In this document: positions 47,066 to 55,769 of the stretch, in pieces | How the letters are laid out: each line of letters starts with the position of its first letter | Numbering within the stretch: the first letter of the stretch is position 1 | Assembly (NCBI GenBank): GCA_017983615.1 | Contig: JAGOBB010000001.1 | Span: forward strand, 186,001 to 250,000 | From: Azonexus sp. | GTDB lineage: Bacteria; Pseudomonadota; Gammaproteobacteria; Burkholderiales; Rhodocyclaceae | DNA: 64,000 nucleotides | Direction: 5' to 3' | Translations under genes and position numbers: made by a program | Notes under the pieces: model-generated | What the model was told of the DNA's origin: nothing | The model's database searches: none | Seen by the model: only the letters and a program-made list of their open reading frames with translations

Positions 47066-47139
47066 GGGCGATGCCATCCGCGAACAGGCAGATGTTCCGG
47101 CTCAGTCGTCAATCGTTGCACAAACAAAAGCTCAGCCAT
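47062..47139 (-). CDS. Possible 25-residue leader peptide before the GGDEF-EAL gene
   Basis: Reverse-strand ATG at 47139 has an excellent ribosome site (GGGGAGGAG, 47142-47150), much better than that of the GGDEF-EAL gene. The frame begins MAELLFVQRL and ends with TGA overlapping the next ATG. This layout suggests translational coupling. No homology is recognised; it may serve only to set downstream translation. Confidence 0.45.
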   Translation of the reverse strand: MAELLFVQRLTTEPEHLPVRGWHRP

Positions 47140-47281
47140 GGCTCCTCCCCAAAGCTGCAATCCCCGCATGATTATTGTTCTGTCGGGGAATTTCAGTAAT
47201 TAATTATGATCCCAATCCAGCCCGCCTAGCAAGCACGCAATCGATGCCGGAACAGTAGGCGAACCCTGCTGCCGAGGCCGA

Positions 47282-47644
47282 TCAGGTGTTGGTCAACAGG
47301 GCCAATTCCCGTTCGGCCAACGCCTCGTCACCGAGGTTGAGTTCAACCAGGCGGCGCAGGTGGGTAACGCTTTCGAGATCGATGTCGCGACAGGCCAGTC
47401 CGTAGTAGTTGGCCAGGTGATGCACAACGGTCGCTTCCATGCGGATGGAAGTTCCGACATTGTCGAGGCGAATTTTCAACGTGCAATTGGTCCCCACGGT
47501 GACGAACATCGTCGAATGTGGATGGATCAGCGCACCTTTGAGCGACAGGTCGAGAACGTCAACGATGTACTCACCGTCGGACAGAAAGAGGGTGGCTTTG
47601 CTCTGGAATGGAATGCGGGAAAACTTGCGGCGATTGTTGCTCAT
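47282..47644 (-). CDS. PilZ-domain c-di-GMP receptor
   Basis: A 120-residue single PilZ domain. The binding motifs RRKFSRIPF (RxxxR type) at residues 5-13 and DLSLKGAL (DxSxxG) near 32 are intact. It lies 14 bp after queE and upstream of the GGDEF-EAL gene on the same strand. It probably passes c-di-GMP signals to a partner that cannot be identified from sequence. Confidence 0.92.
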   Translation of the reverse strand: MSNNRRKFSRIPFQSKATLFLSDGEYIVDVLDLSLKGALIHPHSTMFVTVGTNCTLKIRLDNVGTSIRMEATVVHHLANYYGLACRDIDLESVTHLRRLVELNLGDEALAERELALLTNT

Positions 47645-47658
47645 TATTGTCTCCGTCC

Positions 47659-48297
47659 TTATTTTCCCTGCATGTTACCCCAAAGCAACTTGTGCATCTG
47701 AAGCTGGAAGCGCACATTCAGGCCGTCTTCGAGTATCCAGTCGGCCAGCGACCGCGCTTCGATCAGCCCCTGGGCCGGCGAAAACAGTACCGGACAGCAG
47801 CGACCCAGGCCTCTATCGCGCAGGGCGGCGCGCGCCCATTCGTAATCACCGCGCGAGGCGATGACGATCTTGATCTCGTCCCGCGCATTCAGAAACGGCA
47901 GGTTTTCCCAACGGTTTCTGGCCGATTCGCCAGAATCCGGTGCCTTGAGGTCCATGATCCGGGAGACCCGCTGGTCGACACCGGAAATATCCAGCGCCCC
48001 GGAGGTTTCCAGCGAAACGTCGTAGCCGGCATCGCACAGGGCGGTCAGCAGTTCCAGGCAATCCTTCTGGGCGAGCGGCTCGCCGCCGGTGACGCAAACC
48101 TGGCGCGCCGGGTACTTCGCCACTTCAGCGAGGACAGAAGCGATGCTCGCCGCCTCACCGCCGGTGAAGCTGTAAGTCGTGTCGCACCAGCTGCAGCGCA
48201 ATGGACAGCCGGTCAGGCGAACGAACACGGTCGGCAGGCCGGCGCGCGACGCCTCACCCTGCAAAGAGTAGAAAATTTCGGTGAGACGCAGGGCCAA
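47659..48297 (-). CDS. queE: 7-carboxy-7-deazaguanine synthase QueE
   Basis: A 212-residue radical SAM enzyme with cluster motif GCPLRCSWCDTTY near residue 32 and VCVTGGEPLAQ near 70. It makes carboxydeazaguanine, the step before QueC. TTG is the start: a stop codon lies just upstream and there is no other start near TEIFYSLQGEA, the usual N-terminus. The AAGGAT ribosome site comes from the right... that is, the queE-proximal arm (48300-48318) of a 240-bp inverted-repeat element, so pairing of the arms could mask it. Confidence 0.93.
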   Translation of the reverse strand: MALRLTEIFYSLQGEASRAGLPTVFVRLTGCPLRCSWCDTTYSFTGGEAASIASVLAEVAKYPARQVCVTGGEPLAQKDCLELLTALCDAGYDVSLETSGALDISGVDQRVSRIMDLKAPDSGESARNRWENLPFLNARDEIKIVIASRGDYEWARAALRDRGLGRCCPVLFSPAQGLIEARSLADWILEDGLNVRFQLQMHKLLWGNMQGK

Positions 48298-48299
48298 TT

Positions 48300-48538
48300 A
48301 TCCTTGAAACCTCGGTTGGACGTGGCTGATGGCGCGTTTGGGCGGGATGGCCGGCGCGAAGCGAGGACGCAGCAGGCTCGCGCCTGCAAGGACGAGCGAC
48401 AAAGCCGGACGCCCGACCAGACGTGCCAGCGGCCACGTAGCGCTGTCACCCAACGGGGAAACCGCCTCGAAGGCACCAAAGCATGCGTTCATGCGGCAGG
48501 GAAAGGATAGATAAGCGATCAACCGAGGTTTCAAGGAT
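48300..48538 (-). repeat. Inverted-repeat element filling the cpoB-queE gap
   Basis: Arms ATCCTTGAAACCTCGGTTG (48300-48318) and its exact complement (48520-48538) match at 19 of 19 positions. TTA occurs at both outer edges (48298-48300 and 48538-48540), a possible 3-bp target duplication, although the right TTA is also the cpoB stop. The 200-bp interior has no recognised gene; an open frame of 78 codons starts with TTG inside an arm and is not convincing. It could be a MITE-like element or a long-range RNA stem. Confidence 0.75.
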
Positions 48539-49278
48539 TATTTCTTCTTCAGGCGCTCGCGGGCGGTATCGGCGGCCGGGGTGCCCGGATACTTGGCGAG
48601 CACCGTTTCCAGCGAACGCTTGGCGCCGGTCGGGTTGCCCATTTCCTGCTGGCAGGTCGAGATGGCCAGCCAGGCGTCCGGCGCTTTGCCGCTGTCGGCA
48701 TACCTGGTGGTCACCACGCTCTGTGCCTCGATGGCGCGCTTGCAGTCGCGCTGCGCGTACCAGGCGTTGCCGAGCCAGTACTGGGCGTTGGGTGCCAGCG
48801 AACTGTCCGGATATTTCTGGACAAAGGCGCCAAAACTGCCGGCTGCTTCCTTGTACTTGCCGGCCTTGAACTGGTTCAGGGCGGTTTCGTAGTCCTGCGT
48901 TTCCTTAGCCGGATCGACGGACGGTTTTGAATTTGCCCCGTTTTCGGGGGCGACCGTAGCATTTGCCGTCGACGCTGCCTCGAACTTGCGCAAGCGGGTG
49001 TCGAGGTCGAGATAAAAATCCTGCTGGCGCTTCTTGGCTGTTTCCAGCTCGTAGCCGAGCGTTTCGATCTGACCGCGCAAGCGGGCGATCTCGTCGGCCT
49101 GGCGCTGGATCTGGCCAGCCAGATCCAGCTGGGCCTTGGCCTGCTGGTCGAATCGCGCTTCCGTCTTGGCCTTCAGATCGGCGATCTGGCGACGCGCTTC
49201 ATCATCGTCGAAGACGCCAGCGTGGGCCTGGACGGCACCCAGCGCGGCAATCAGGAGAGCGATTCGAACCGGGCGCAT
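48538..49278 (-). CDS. cpoB: Cell division coordinator CpoB (YbgF)
   Basis: A 246-residue periplasmic protein: signal peptide to about residue 20 (VQAHA), an N-terminal coiled coil (25-95), a flexible linker, and TPR repeats (DYETALNQFKAGKYKEAAGSFGAFVQKYPDSSLAPNAQYWLGNAWY). It ties outer-membrane constriction by Tol-Pal to septal wall synthesis. The linker contains ANATVAPENGANS, encoded by a copy of the dispersed repeat. It is 2 bp after pal. Confidence 0.94.
   Translation of the reverse strand: MRPVRIALLIAALGAVQAHAGVFDDDEARRQIADLKAKTEARFDQQAKAQLDLAGQIQRQADEIARLRGQIETLGYELETAKKRQQDFYLDLDTRLRKFEAASTANATVAPENGANSKPSVDPAKETQDYETALNQFKAGKYKEAAGSFGAFVQKYPDSSLAPNAQYWLGNAWYAQRDCKRAIEAQSVVTTRYADSGKAPDAWLAISTCQQEMGNPTGAKRSLETVLAKYPGTPAADTARERLKKK
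48929..48963 (-). repeat. Dispersed core repeat, copy 8 (inside cpoB)
   Basis: Exact core (48952-48963) with a tail whose hairpin is GCCCC-GAAAAC-GGGGC, that is, arms changed from GGCC yet still complementary. Encodes NATVAPENG in the CpoB linker. Confidence 0.88.
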
Positions 49279-49280
49279 GG

Positions 49281-49826
49281 TTAGAACTCGCCGCGGCCGT
49301 CAGCAGCGCGATAGAGGATGTCGGCACGACGGTTTTCCGACCAGGCGGACTCGTCGTGGCCGGCGTTCTTCGGCTTTTCTTCACCGAGGCTGACCGATTC
49401 GATCTGGTCTTCCTTGACGCCGAGCAGGCTCAACGAACGCTTGACGGCTTCGGCACGCTTCTGGCCGAGAGCCAGGTTGTATTCACGGCTGCCGCGCTCG
49501 TCGGTGTTGCCCTGGAGCAGCACTTTGAAGCCCTTGTTGGCAGCCAGGTACTTGGCGTGGGCGGCGACCAGATCCTTGTACTCGTCCTTGACGTCGTACT
49601 TGTCGAGGTCAAAGTAGATGCTGCGCTGCGACAGCTTGCTCTTCGGATCGGTCAGTTCGCGCGGCAGGCCGTTGGCATCAACGCCGCCGGCGGTCACCGA
49701 AGCGACGCCGGTACCGGAACCGCTGCGCGATTCGACCGGTGCGCCGGCGCTGTCTTCAGGCAGCGGGGTGGTGGAACAGCCAACGATCAGGACGGACAGC
49801 AGGGCGGGAATAAGCAGTTTTTTCAC
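49281..49826 (-). CDS. pal: Peptidoglycan-associated lipoprotein Pal
   Basis: A 181-residue OmpA-like lipoprotein. Lipobox LIVGC puts the lipidated Cys near residue 17. The C-terminal peptidoglycan-binding domain has YFDLDKYDVKDEYKDLVAAHAKYL, GNTDERGSREYNLALGQKRAEAVK. It anchors the outer membrane to peptidoglycan and binds TolB. GTG start with GGAG upstream. Note the family's usual end is shortened by RAAGDRGEF-type residues here, not unusual. Confidence 0.96.
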   Translation of the reverse strand: MKKLLIPALLSVLIVGCSTTPLPEDSAGAPVESRSGSGTGVASVTAGGVDANGLPRELTDPKSKLSQRSIYFDLDKYDVKDEYKDLVAAHAKYLAANKGFKVLLQGNTDERGSREYNLALGQKRAEAVKRSLSLLGVKEDQIESVSLGEEKPKNAGHDESAWSENRRADILYRAADGRGEF

Positions 49827-49844
49827 AAAAGACTCCAGGATGGA

Positions 49845-51116
49845 TTATTGATAGTAAGGGCCCCAGGCCGGTTCGCGGACGTCGCCGGCAGCAACCGTGA
49901 GGCGTTGTTTGATCCTGCCATCGCTGGACACAGCCGATAGTACGCCGCGCCCGCCGACTTCGGTGGCGATCAGGATCATGCGGCTGTTGGGGGCGAAACT
50001 GGGAGATTCGTCCTTGTTCGAATCGCTCACCACCTGGACCTGGCGACTGGCCAGATCCATCACAGCGAGCTGGAAGCGGCCTTCGCGGCGGCTGATGAAA
50101 GCGAGGCTCTTGCCGTCCGGCGACGGGCGCGGCGAAACGTTGTAGGTACCCTCGAAGGTGACGCGTTTGGCGTCGCCGCCACCGGCACCGACCTGATAGA
50201 CCTGCGGGCTGCCGCCACGGTCGGAGGTGAAATAGATCGAGGCGCCGTCCGGCGCATAGCGCGGCTCGGTATCGATGCCGGAGGACTGGGTAATCCGCTG
50301 CAGGCCGCTACCATCGGCATTAACCGAGTAGATCTGCGAATGGCCATCCTTGGACAGCACGACAGCCACCTTGCGGCCATCCGGCGCCCAGGCCGGCGCC
50401 GAATTGGAACCCTTGAAGTTGGCGACAATGTGGCGCTGTCCGGAAGCCAGGGTATGGACGTAGATGACCGGCTTCTTCTTCTCGAAGGAGACGTAGGCCA
50501 GACGGCCGCCGTCGGGCGACCAGACCGGCGAAATGATCGGTTCGGTCGAGGTCAGGGCGGTCGCCGCATTCTGGCCGTCGGAATCGGCGATCTGCAGCAG
50601 GAACTGGCCACGCGCCTTGACGACATAGGCGATGCGCGTCGAGAAGACGCCCTTTTCGCCGGTCAGCTTTTCATAGATGAAATCGGCGATGCGGTGACCG
50701 GCAGCGCGCAACTGGGCATTGTTGGTCACGTAGGCGGCACCGCCGAGCGAAACGCCCTTTTGCGTGTCGTAGAGGCGAAAGCGGGCTTCCATGCGGCCAT
50801 CGGCGGCGCGGCCGATACTCCCGGCGGCCAGCGCATCGGCGCCACGACCTTTCCAGTCGGCATGATTGATCGCGGCGTTTTCGTCGAAGGCCAGACCGGC
50901 GTTGTCGATCAGCTTGAACAGGCCGCTGCGCTCGAGGTCGGCGCGCACGGTCCCGGTGATGACGCGGGAAGCCACTGGGTCGCCGGGAAAATCGACGATG
51001 GTGACTGGAATGCGGTTGGCGCCGGCCCCGGTGATCTCGATCGACAGCTGGGCCTGGACGAATCCGGCGGCCAACAGGGCAAAAGCCAGGAAAATACGGC
51101 GGGAAATTCGGGACAT
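49845..51116 (-). CDS. tolB: Tol-Pal system beta-propeller protein TolB
   Basis: A 423-residue periplasmic protein: signal peptide (SRISRRIFLAFALLAAGFVQA), N-terminal domain, then a six-bladed propeller with repeated SPDG/APDG motifs (SPVWSPDGGRLAYVS, APAWAPDGRKVAVV, PRPSPDGKSLAF). It binds Pal and TolA. The start is uncertain: in-frame ATGs at 51116, 51125 and 51131 all give a signal peptide, and no strong ribosome site decides. I use 51116. Confidence 0.95.
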   Translation of the reverse strand: MSRISRRIFLAFALLAAGFVQAQLSIEITGAGANRIPVTIVDFPGDPVASRVITGTVRADLERSGLFKLIDNAGLAFDENAAINHADWKGRGADALAAGSIGRAADGRMEARFRLYDTQKGVSLGGAAYVTNNAQLRAAGHRIADFIYEKLTGEKGVFSTRIAYVVKARGQFLLQIADSDGQNAATALTSTEPIISPVWSPDGGRLAYVSFEKKKPVIYVHTLASGQRHIVANFKGSNSAPAWAPDGRKVAVVLSKDGHSQIYSVNADGSGLQRITQSSGIDTEPRYAPDGASIYFTSDRGGSPQVYQVGAGGGDAKRVTFEGTYNVSPRPSPDGKSLAFISRREGRFQLAVMDLASRQVQVVSDSNKDESPSFAPNSRMILIATEVGGRGVLSAVSSDGRIKQRLTVAAGDVREPAWGPYYQ

Positions 51117-51147
51117 ATCGTTCATTTTCATAAAGATTCGCGCGATT

Positions 51148-51912
51148 TTACTCTTCATACGGCTTGTATTTGATTTCCAGCGTACGCTGGAACAGCGAGG
51201 GATCATCCGGCTTGGGCAGCGGCGACGACTTGCGGATGGCCCGCTCGATGGCGGCATCGAGCGCCTGATTGCCGCTGCTGCGTTTCAGCTTGATGTCGAG
51301 CACATCGCCGGTCGGCAGCTGACTGACTTCGAACACCGCCTCCGGATTACCCTGGATGGCGGGCGGCAGCATGATGTTACCGCGCACCTTCATGCGGATC
51401 TTGCTGGCGTAATCGGCCAGGCCCTTCTTGTTCGACGATGCCCGCTGCTCGGCTTCGGCCGCAGCCGCATTGGCCAGTTGTTGCGTATTCGGGCGCGGCT
51501 TCAGGTCGGAAGTCTCGCGCGCCAGTTCCTTGCTGAAATCGAACTTGGGCTGCGGCTGCGGTTTTGGCTCGGGCTTCGGCGGTTCGGGCTTGGGTTCCGG
51601 CTTCTTCGGCTCCGGCTTCTTTTTTTCTTCCTTGACTGCGATATCCGGCTTCTTTGGCGGCAGCGGTTCGGGTTTCGGCTCGACCTTCGGGATTGGCTTT
51701 GGCTCAGGCTTCACTTCGGGCGGCGGCGGAGGCGGTGGGACAACCTGCGCCGGCATCGGACGGCTGGACCACAACTCGACTTCCATGATCTCTGGCTGGC
51801 TGCGTTTCCACTGCACACCGAGAAAGAGCGCCGCCACCAGCCCGACATGCACCAGGACGGTGAAGGTCAGGGCGTACTTCTTGCCGGGCTCATCAGGACG
51901 ATCGAGGATCAT
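51148..51912 (-). CDS. tolA: TolA inner-membrane protein
   Basis: A 254-residue protein with an N-terminal helix (16-35), a proline/lysine/glutamate-rich middle (PPPPPPEVKPEPKPIPKVEP and more) instead of the long Ala-rich helix of E. coli TolA, and a C-terminal TonB/TolA domain (AVFEVSQLPTGDVLDIKLKRSSGN). It couples the proton-motive force from TolQR to Pal. Shorter than the E. coli protein (421). ATG at 51912 used; GTG at 51918 is an alternative. Confidence 0.92.
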   Translation of the reverse strand: MILDRPDEPGKKYALTFTVLVHVGLVAALFLGVQWKRSQPEIMEVELWSSRPMPAQVVPPPPPPPEVKPEPKPIPKVEPKPEPLPPKKPDIAVKEEKKKPEPKKPEPKPEPPKPEPKPQPQPKFDFSKELARETSDLKPRPNTQQLANAAAAEAEQRASSNKKGLADYASKIRMKVRGNIMLPPAIQGNPEAVFEVSQLPTGDVLDIKLKRSSGNQALDAAIERAIRKSSPLPKPDDPSLFQRTLEIKYKPYEE

Positions 51913-51918
51913 GTCCAC

Positions 51919-52326
51919 TTACTTGCTGGCGCTGGCAGTTTCCAGGCCGACTTTCTGGAAACCCGCGCGTTTGGCTTCATCCAGCACTTCGATGACATTC
52001 TTGTACTGGGTTTCCTTGGCGCCGGCGATCAGGATCGGCGTCTTGTCGTCAGCGGCCCTCAGGGCTGCCAGTTCCGATTTCAGCTCCTTGATGCCCTTCA
52101 GTTTCGTCTCGTCGCCCTTGATGTTGAACAGCGACAGGCTGCCATCATCCTTGATCTGCACCTTGACGTATTTGTCCGGCTTCTGCGGCGCCGTTCCCGA
52201 GGAGGGCAGGTCGACCGAGCCGGTCGTCATCATCGGCGTCGCCACCATGAAGATGACGAGCAGGACCAGCATGACGTCGATGTAGGGAACGACGTTGATT
52301 TCATTTTTCAGGCGGCGCTGGCGCAT
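51919..52326 (-). CDS. tolR: TolR proton-channel subunit
   Basis: A 135-residue ExbD/TolR protein with one N-terminal helix containing the key Asp (EINVVPYIDVMLVLLVIFMV) and a periplasmic domain. With TolQ it energises TolA. GGGAGG lies before the ATG, next to one arm of an inverted repeat that begins at the tolQ stop. Its separation from tolQ (109 bp) is unusual; these genes are often nearly contiguous. Confidence 0.95.
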   Translation of the reverse strand: MRQRRLKNEINVVPYIDVMLVLLVIFMVATPMMTTGSVDLPSSGTAPQKPDKYVKVQIKDDGSLSLFNIKGDETKLKGIKELKSELAALRAADDKTPILIAGAKETQYKNVIEVLDEAKRAGFQKVGLETASASK

Positions 52327-52433
52327 TCCGGCCTCCCTGAAAATGGATCACGCGCCGCGAGGACGAGGCGACGAACGAGACAGTGCGAACTGCACGGCGA
52401 GAGAGCCAACGAAGTCATCGCAAGCTTGGCCAT
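52308..52433 (-). CDS. Possible 41-residue peptide after tolQ
   Basis: Reverse-strand ATG lies 2 nt after the tolQ TGA. The frame starts MAKLAMTSLA, contains HCL at residues 17-19 as in the hupC-linked peptide, and ends inside tolR. No clear ribosome site of its own beyond the tolQ end. It may be a small protein or only a structured repeat with an open frame. Confidence 0.3.
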   Translation of the reverse strand: MAKLAMTSLALSPCSSHCLVRRLVLAARDPFSGRPECASAA

Positions 52434-52439
52434 TTTCAG
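52337..52439 (-). repeat. Stop-codon-anchored inverted repeat in the tolQ-tolR gap
   Basis: CTGAAAATGG (52337-52346) and CCATTTTCAG (52430-52439) are perfectly complementary. The right arm contains the tolQ stop; the left arm adjoins the tolR ribosome site. The interior resembles the hupC-hupD gap (shared GACAGTGC, TGCACGGC and GCAAGC.TGGCCAT). Confidence 0.6.
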
Positions 52440-53113
52440 CGCATCTGCCTTTGCAGGATGTTGGAGAACTCCTCCATAAAGGATTCGTAGCGCGTCGCCA
52501 GCCGGTCGATATCATGCGAGAAGCGGTTGTAGGCGAGAACAGCGGGAATCGCGGCGAACAAGCCGATGGCGGTGGCGACCAGCGCTTCGGCGATACCCGG
52601 GGCGACCGAGGCCAGCGTCGCCTGGCCGACGTTGGACAGCCCGCGGAAGGCGTGCATGATGCCCCAGACGGTGCCGAACAGGCCGATGTAGGGGCTGACC
52701 GAGCCGACCGAGGCGAGGAAGGCGAGGTGGGCTTCGAGCGCATCCATCTCGCGCTGGTAGGTGGCGCGCATGGCGCGGCGCGAGCCATCGACAATGTCTT
52801 TCGGATCGAGGTTCTTCTGGCCCTTGAGCTTGGTGAACTCACGAAAGCCGGCCTCGAAGATACGCTCCATCGAACCGGCGTGGTGGCGGTCGTTGACCGC
52901 GCTGTTGAACAGGTTGTTCAAGTCGCCGCCCGACCAGAAATCACGCTCGAAGGTCTCGGTCTTCTGGCGAGCGAGTTTGACCGAGAACCACTTCATGAAA
53001 ATGTAGTACCAGGACATGAAGGAGACGCCGGCCAACAGGGCCATGACAGCCTGGACGACGGCGCTGGCCTCGAGAATCAGATGGAGGATGGACAGATCCT
53101 GGGTGACGTTCAT
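52436..53113 (-). CDS. tolQ: TolQ proton-channel subunit
   Basis: A 225-residue ExbB/TolQ protein with three hydrophobic helices: LILEASAVVQAVMALLAGVSF near the start, and the pair around SVSPYIGLFGTVWGIMHAF and AEALVATAIGLFAAIPAVLAYN. Forms the motor with TolR. ATGA overlap with ybgC upstream. Stop lies in an inverted-repeat arm. Confidence 0.96.
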   Translation of the reverse strand: MNVTQDLSILHLILEASAVVQAVMALLAGVSFMSWYYIFMKWFSVKLARQKTETFERDFWSGGDLNNLFNSAVNDRHHAGSMERIFEAGFREFTKLKGQKNLDPKDIVDGSRRAMRATYQREMDALEAHLAFLASVGSVSPYIGLFGTVWGIMHAFRGLSNVGQATLASVAPGIAEALVATAIGLFAAIPAVLAYNRFSHDIDRLATRYESFMEEFSNILQRQMR

Positions 53114-53532
53114 TTAAGCGCTTCCAGCTTGGAATACAGAAAATCGGGGATGGGGGCCGGCGTCATCGTCGCCATGTTGACGCAGGCGATCTCGACGGTA
53201 CCGGTGACCAGTTCATCGTCGCCGCGCCGGACATGCTGGCGGAAGACGACGCGGACGCGGGTCAGCTTCTCGACTTCGAGACCGACGCTCAGTTCGTCGT
53301 CGAGGCGGGCCGGCTTGAGGTATTCACAGCTCGCCTTGCGCGCCACGAAGCCGATGCCGGCCTCGCTGGCCAGCGCCGACTGGTCGTGGCCGGCGAAGCG
53401 CATCCATTCGGTGCGGCAACGTTCGAAAAACTTGAAGTAATTGGCGTAGTAGACGACGCCGCCGGCATCCGTGTCTTCATAGTAGACGCGGACAGGAATC
53501 GCGAAGGCGTTGGGTTTCGGCTCGTATTTCAT
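53110..53532 (-). CDS. ybgC: Acyl-CoA thioesterase YbgC
   Basis: A 140-residue hot-dog fold thioesterase of the Tol-Pal operon. The active-site loop YYEDTDAGGVVYYANYFKFFERCRTEW is typical of YbgC. It acts on short-chain acyl-CoA or acyl-ACP and associates with phospholipid enzymes. First gene of the tol cluster; 111 bp separate it from ruvB upstream. Confidence 0.95.
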   Translation of the reverse strand: MKYEPKPNAFAIPVRVYYEDTDAGGVVYYANYFKFFERCRTEWMRFAGHDQSALASEAGIGFVARKASCEYLKPARLDDELSVGLEVEKLTRVRVVFRQHVRRGDDELVTGTVEIACVNMATMTPAPIPDFLYSKLEALK

Positions 53533-53643
53533 CGCGGCATTTTACCTTGCATCGCAACAATGTTTTGTAACGATCTGTTTCCATGCCAATTGTGGCGTTT
53601 TGACGACCGTTTCGCGACACACGCCAACGAGAGGTGGAAAACG

Positions 53644-54717
53644 CTATTCCTCGGCCAGCAGGTCGCGGACCACGGCGCTGTTCGGCTCGGCCAGGCCGAG
53701 GTGCCGGTAGATGGCCGGGGTTGCGATGCGGCCACGCAGGGTGCGCTGCAGGTAGCCCTGCTGGATCAGGTAGGGTTCGAGCACGTCCTCGATGGTGTCG
53801 CGCGCCTCGCCGATAGCGGCCGCGAGATTGTCGACGCCGACCGGGCCGCCACCGAACTTGTCGATGACCGCCGACAGGAGCTTGCGGTCCATGATGTCGA
53901 GGCCGGCCGGGTCGACGTCGAGCATGTGAAGTGCGGCATCGGCGACCTGCCGGGTGATGTTGCCGTCGGCCTTGACCTCAGCGTAGTCGCGGACGCGACG
54001 CAGCAGGCGATTGGCAATGCGCGGCGTGCCGCGCGAACGCTTGGCGATTTCGAAAGCGCCTTCCGGGTCGATCGGCGCGTTGAGCAGGGAAGCCGAGCGG
54101 CCGACGATGCTCTTCAACTCTTCCGCTGTGTAGAACTCCAGGCGGGCGACGATGCCGAAGCGGTCGCGCAGCGGGTTGGTCAGCATGCCCGCCCGGGTGG
54201 TGGCGCCGACCAGCGTGAAAGGTGGCAAATCCAGTTTGACCGAGCGGGCGGCGGGGCCTTCGCCGATCATGATGTCGATCTGGAAGTCTTCCAGCGCCGG
54301 ATAGAGGATTTCCTCGACGACCGGACTCAAACGGTGGATTTCATCGATGAACAGCACGTCGTGCGGTTCAAGGTTGGTCAGGATGGCGGCCAGGTCGCCG
54401 GCCCGTTCGAGAACCGGGCCCGAGGTCTGGCGCAGGTTGACGCCCATTTCGGCGGCGACGATGTGAGCCAGCGTCGTCTTGCCCAGGCCCGGCGGGCCGA
54501 AGAGCAGCACGTGGTCAAGCGATTCGTTGCGGTTGCGCGCGGCCTGGATGAAGATTTCCAGCTGTTCGCGGATTTTAACCTGGCCGGTATAGTCGGCCAG
54601 TCGCTTGGGGCGCAGGGCGCGTTCCAGCGCCTCTTCCTGCGCCGATTTCGAATTGGGGGCAATGATCCGATCGGCCGCAGGATTCATTGCCGGACTCAGT
54701 TTGTCGGTTTCGATCAT
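53644..54717 (-). CDS. ruvB: Holliday junction helicase RuvB
   Basis: A 357-residue AAA+ motor: Walker [15 protein letters not shown] near residue 72, Walker [11 protein letters not shown], sensor 1 [11 protein letters not shown], arginine-finger region and the C-terminal winged helix ([22 protein letters not shown]). Drives branch migration with RuvA. Overlaps the permease gene by ATGA. Confidence 0.97.
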   Translation of the reverse strand: MIETDKLSPAMNPAADRIIAPNSKSAQEEALERALRPKRLADYTGQVKIREQLEIFIQAARNRNESLDHVLLFGPPGLGKTTLAHIVAAEMGVNLRQTSGPVLERAGDLAAILTNLEPHDVLFIDEIHRLSPVVEEILYPALEDFQIDIMIGEGPAARSVKLDLPPFTLVGATTRAGMLTNPLRDRFGIVARLEFYTAEELKSIVGRSASLLNAPIDPEGAFEIAKRSRGTPRIANRLLRRVRDYAEVKADGNITRQVADAALHMLDVDPAGLDIMDRKLLSAVIDKFGGGPVGVDNLAAAIGEARDTIEDVLEPYLIQQGYLQRTLRGRIATPAIYRHLGLAEPNSAVVRDLLAEE

Positions 54718-55769
54718 GTCATTGATTCCTCACGCAGCCAGCGCTGCAGCAGCATGTCGCCGAGGGCCAGCAGCACCGGCCCGAGAAAGATGCCGATGAA
54801 GCCGAAGACCAGCACGCCGCCGAGCACCCCCAGCGCGATGAGCAGGATGGAAAGGCCGGCGCCGCGGGCGATCAGGATGGGTTTGACGAAGTTGTCGATG
54901 CTGCTGATCACCAGCAGGCCATAGAGGCCCATGAAGATCGCCCAGCCGGTCTGCCCTTCGCTGTACAGCCAGGCGGCCGCGCCGCCCCAGATCAGCGGCG
55001 GGCCAACCGGGATCATCGACAGGAAGAAGGTGCTGAAACCAAGAAGAATGGCGGCCGGCACGCCGGCGATCAGGAAACCGATCATCGCCACCGTGCCCTG
55101 CGCGGCGGCGGTGCCGACGATGCCGAGCATGACGCCGACCACCGTGCCGCGCGCCTTTTCCAGCATGTCTTCGCCGAGTTCGCCACCCAGCTTGCGGGCG
55201 CCGACATAGAGCGCCTGGCTGATCGCCGCGCCATCGCGGTACAAAAAGAAAGTGACGAACAGGACCAGCGCCATCTGCAGCAGGCCGTTGGCAGCAATGC
55301 CGCCGAGGGCGAGGGCGAACTGGCGGGCCGGGGCGATCAGTTGTTTGACCAGCGCGTTGAGTTCTTCGCGGTTACCGGCGACACGGTGCCAGGTGGTGTC
55401 GATTTCGCCGCCGACGAAAGGCAGGGCGGCCAGCCAGCCCGGCGGATCGGCCGGCAGGCCCTGCTCGATGTAGGGTTTGGCGAAGTCGATCAGATTGTCG
55501 GCGCCGTTGGCCAGCGAACCGGCCAGAAATACCGTCGGCAGTAGCATGACCATGATCAGGGCCAGCGTCATCAGCGAAGCGCCCAGCGTGTCGCGCCCGC
55601 CGAGCCGGGGCAGCAGTCTTTCGGCGTAGAAACGCCAGGTACTGATCCAGACGACGAAAGCAAACAGCACGGCGCCGATGAACGGCAGCAGGACGGTGAT
55701 GCAGCCGATGATCAGCAGCACCACCAGCGCGATCTGCGCCAGCCGTTTGGGGTCGCTTTCTTCGATCAT
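54714..55769 (-). CDS. AI-2E/PerM-family transporter
   Basis: A 351-residue polytopic protein of the AI-2E family with about eight helices. Typical blocks are [64 protein letters not shown]. Members export autoinducers, Na+/H+ or other solutes; the substrate is unknown here. It sits between ruvA and ruvB with one-base and four-base overlaps, so it is co-translated with them. Confidence 0.9.
   Translation of the reverse strand: MIEESDPKRLAQIALVVLLIIGCITVLLPFIGAVLFAFVVWISTWRFYAERLLPRLGGRDTLGASLMTLALIMVMLLPTVFLAGSLANGADNLIDFAKPYIEQGLPADPPGWLAALPFVGGEIDTTWHRVAGNREELNALVKQLIAPARQFALALGGIAANGLLQMALVLFVTFFLYRDGAAISQALYVGARKLGGELGEDMLEKARGTVVGVMLGIVGTAAAQGTVAMIGFLIAGVPAAILLGFSTFFLSMIPVGPPLIWGGAAAWLYSEGQTGWAIFMGLYGLLVISSIDNFVKPILIARGAGLSILLIALGVLGGVLVFGFIGIFLGPVLLALGDMLLQRWLREESMT

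Noticed and set aside
48298-48534. A 78-codon frame spanning the cpoB-queE inverted-repeat element
   Set aside because: Starts with TTG inside one arm without a ribosome site and resembles nothing known.
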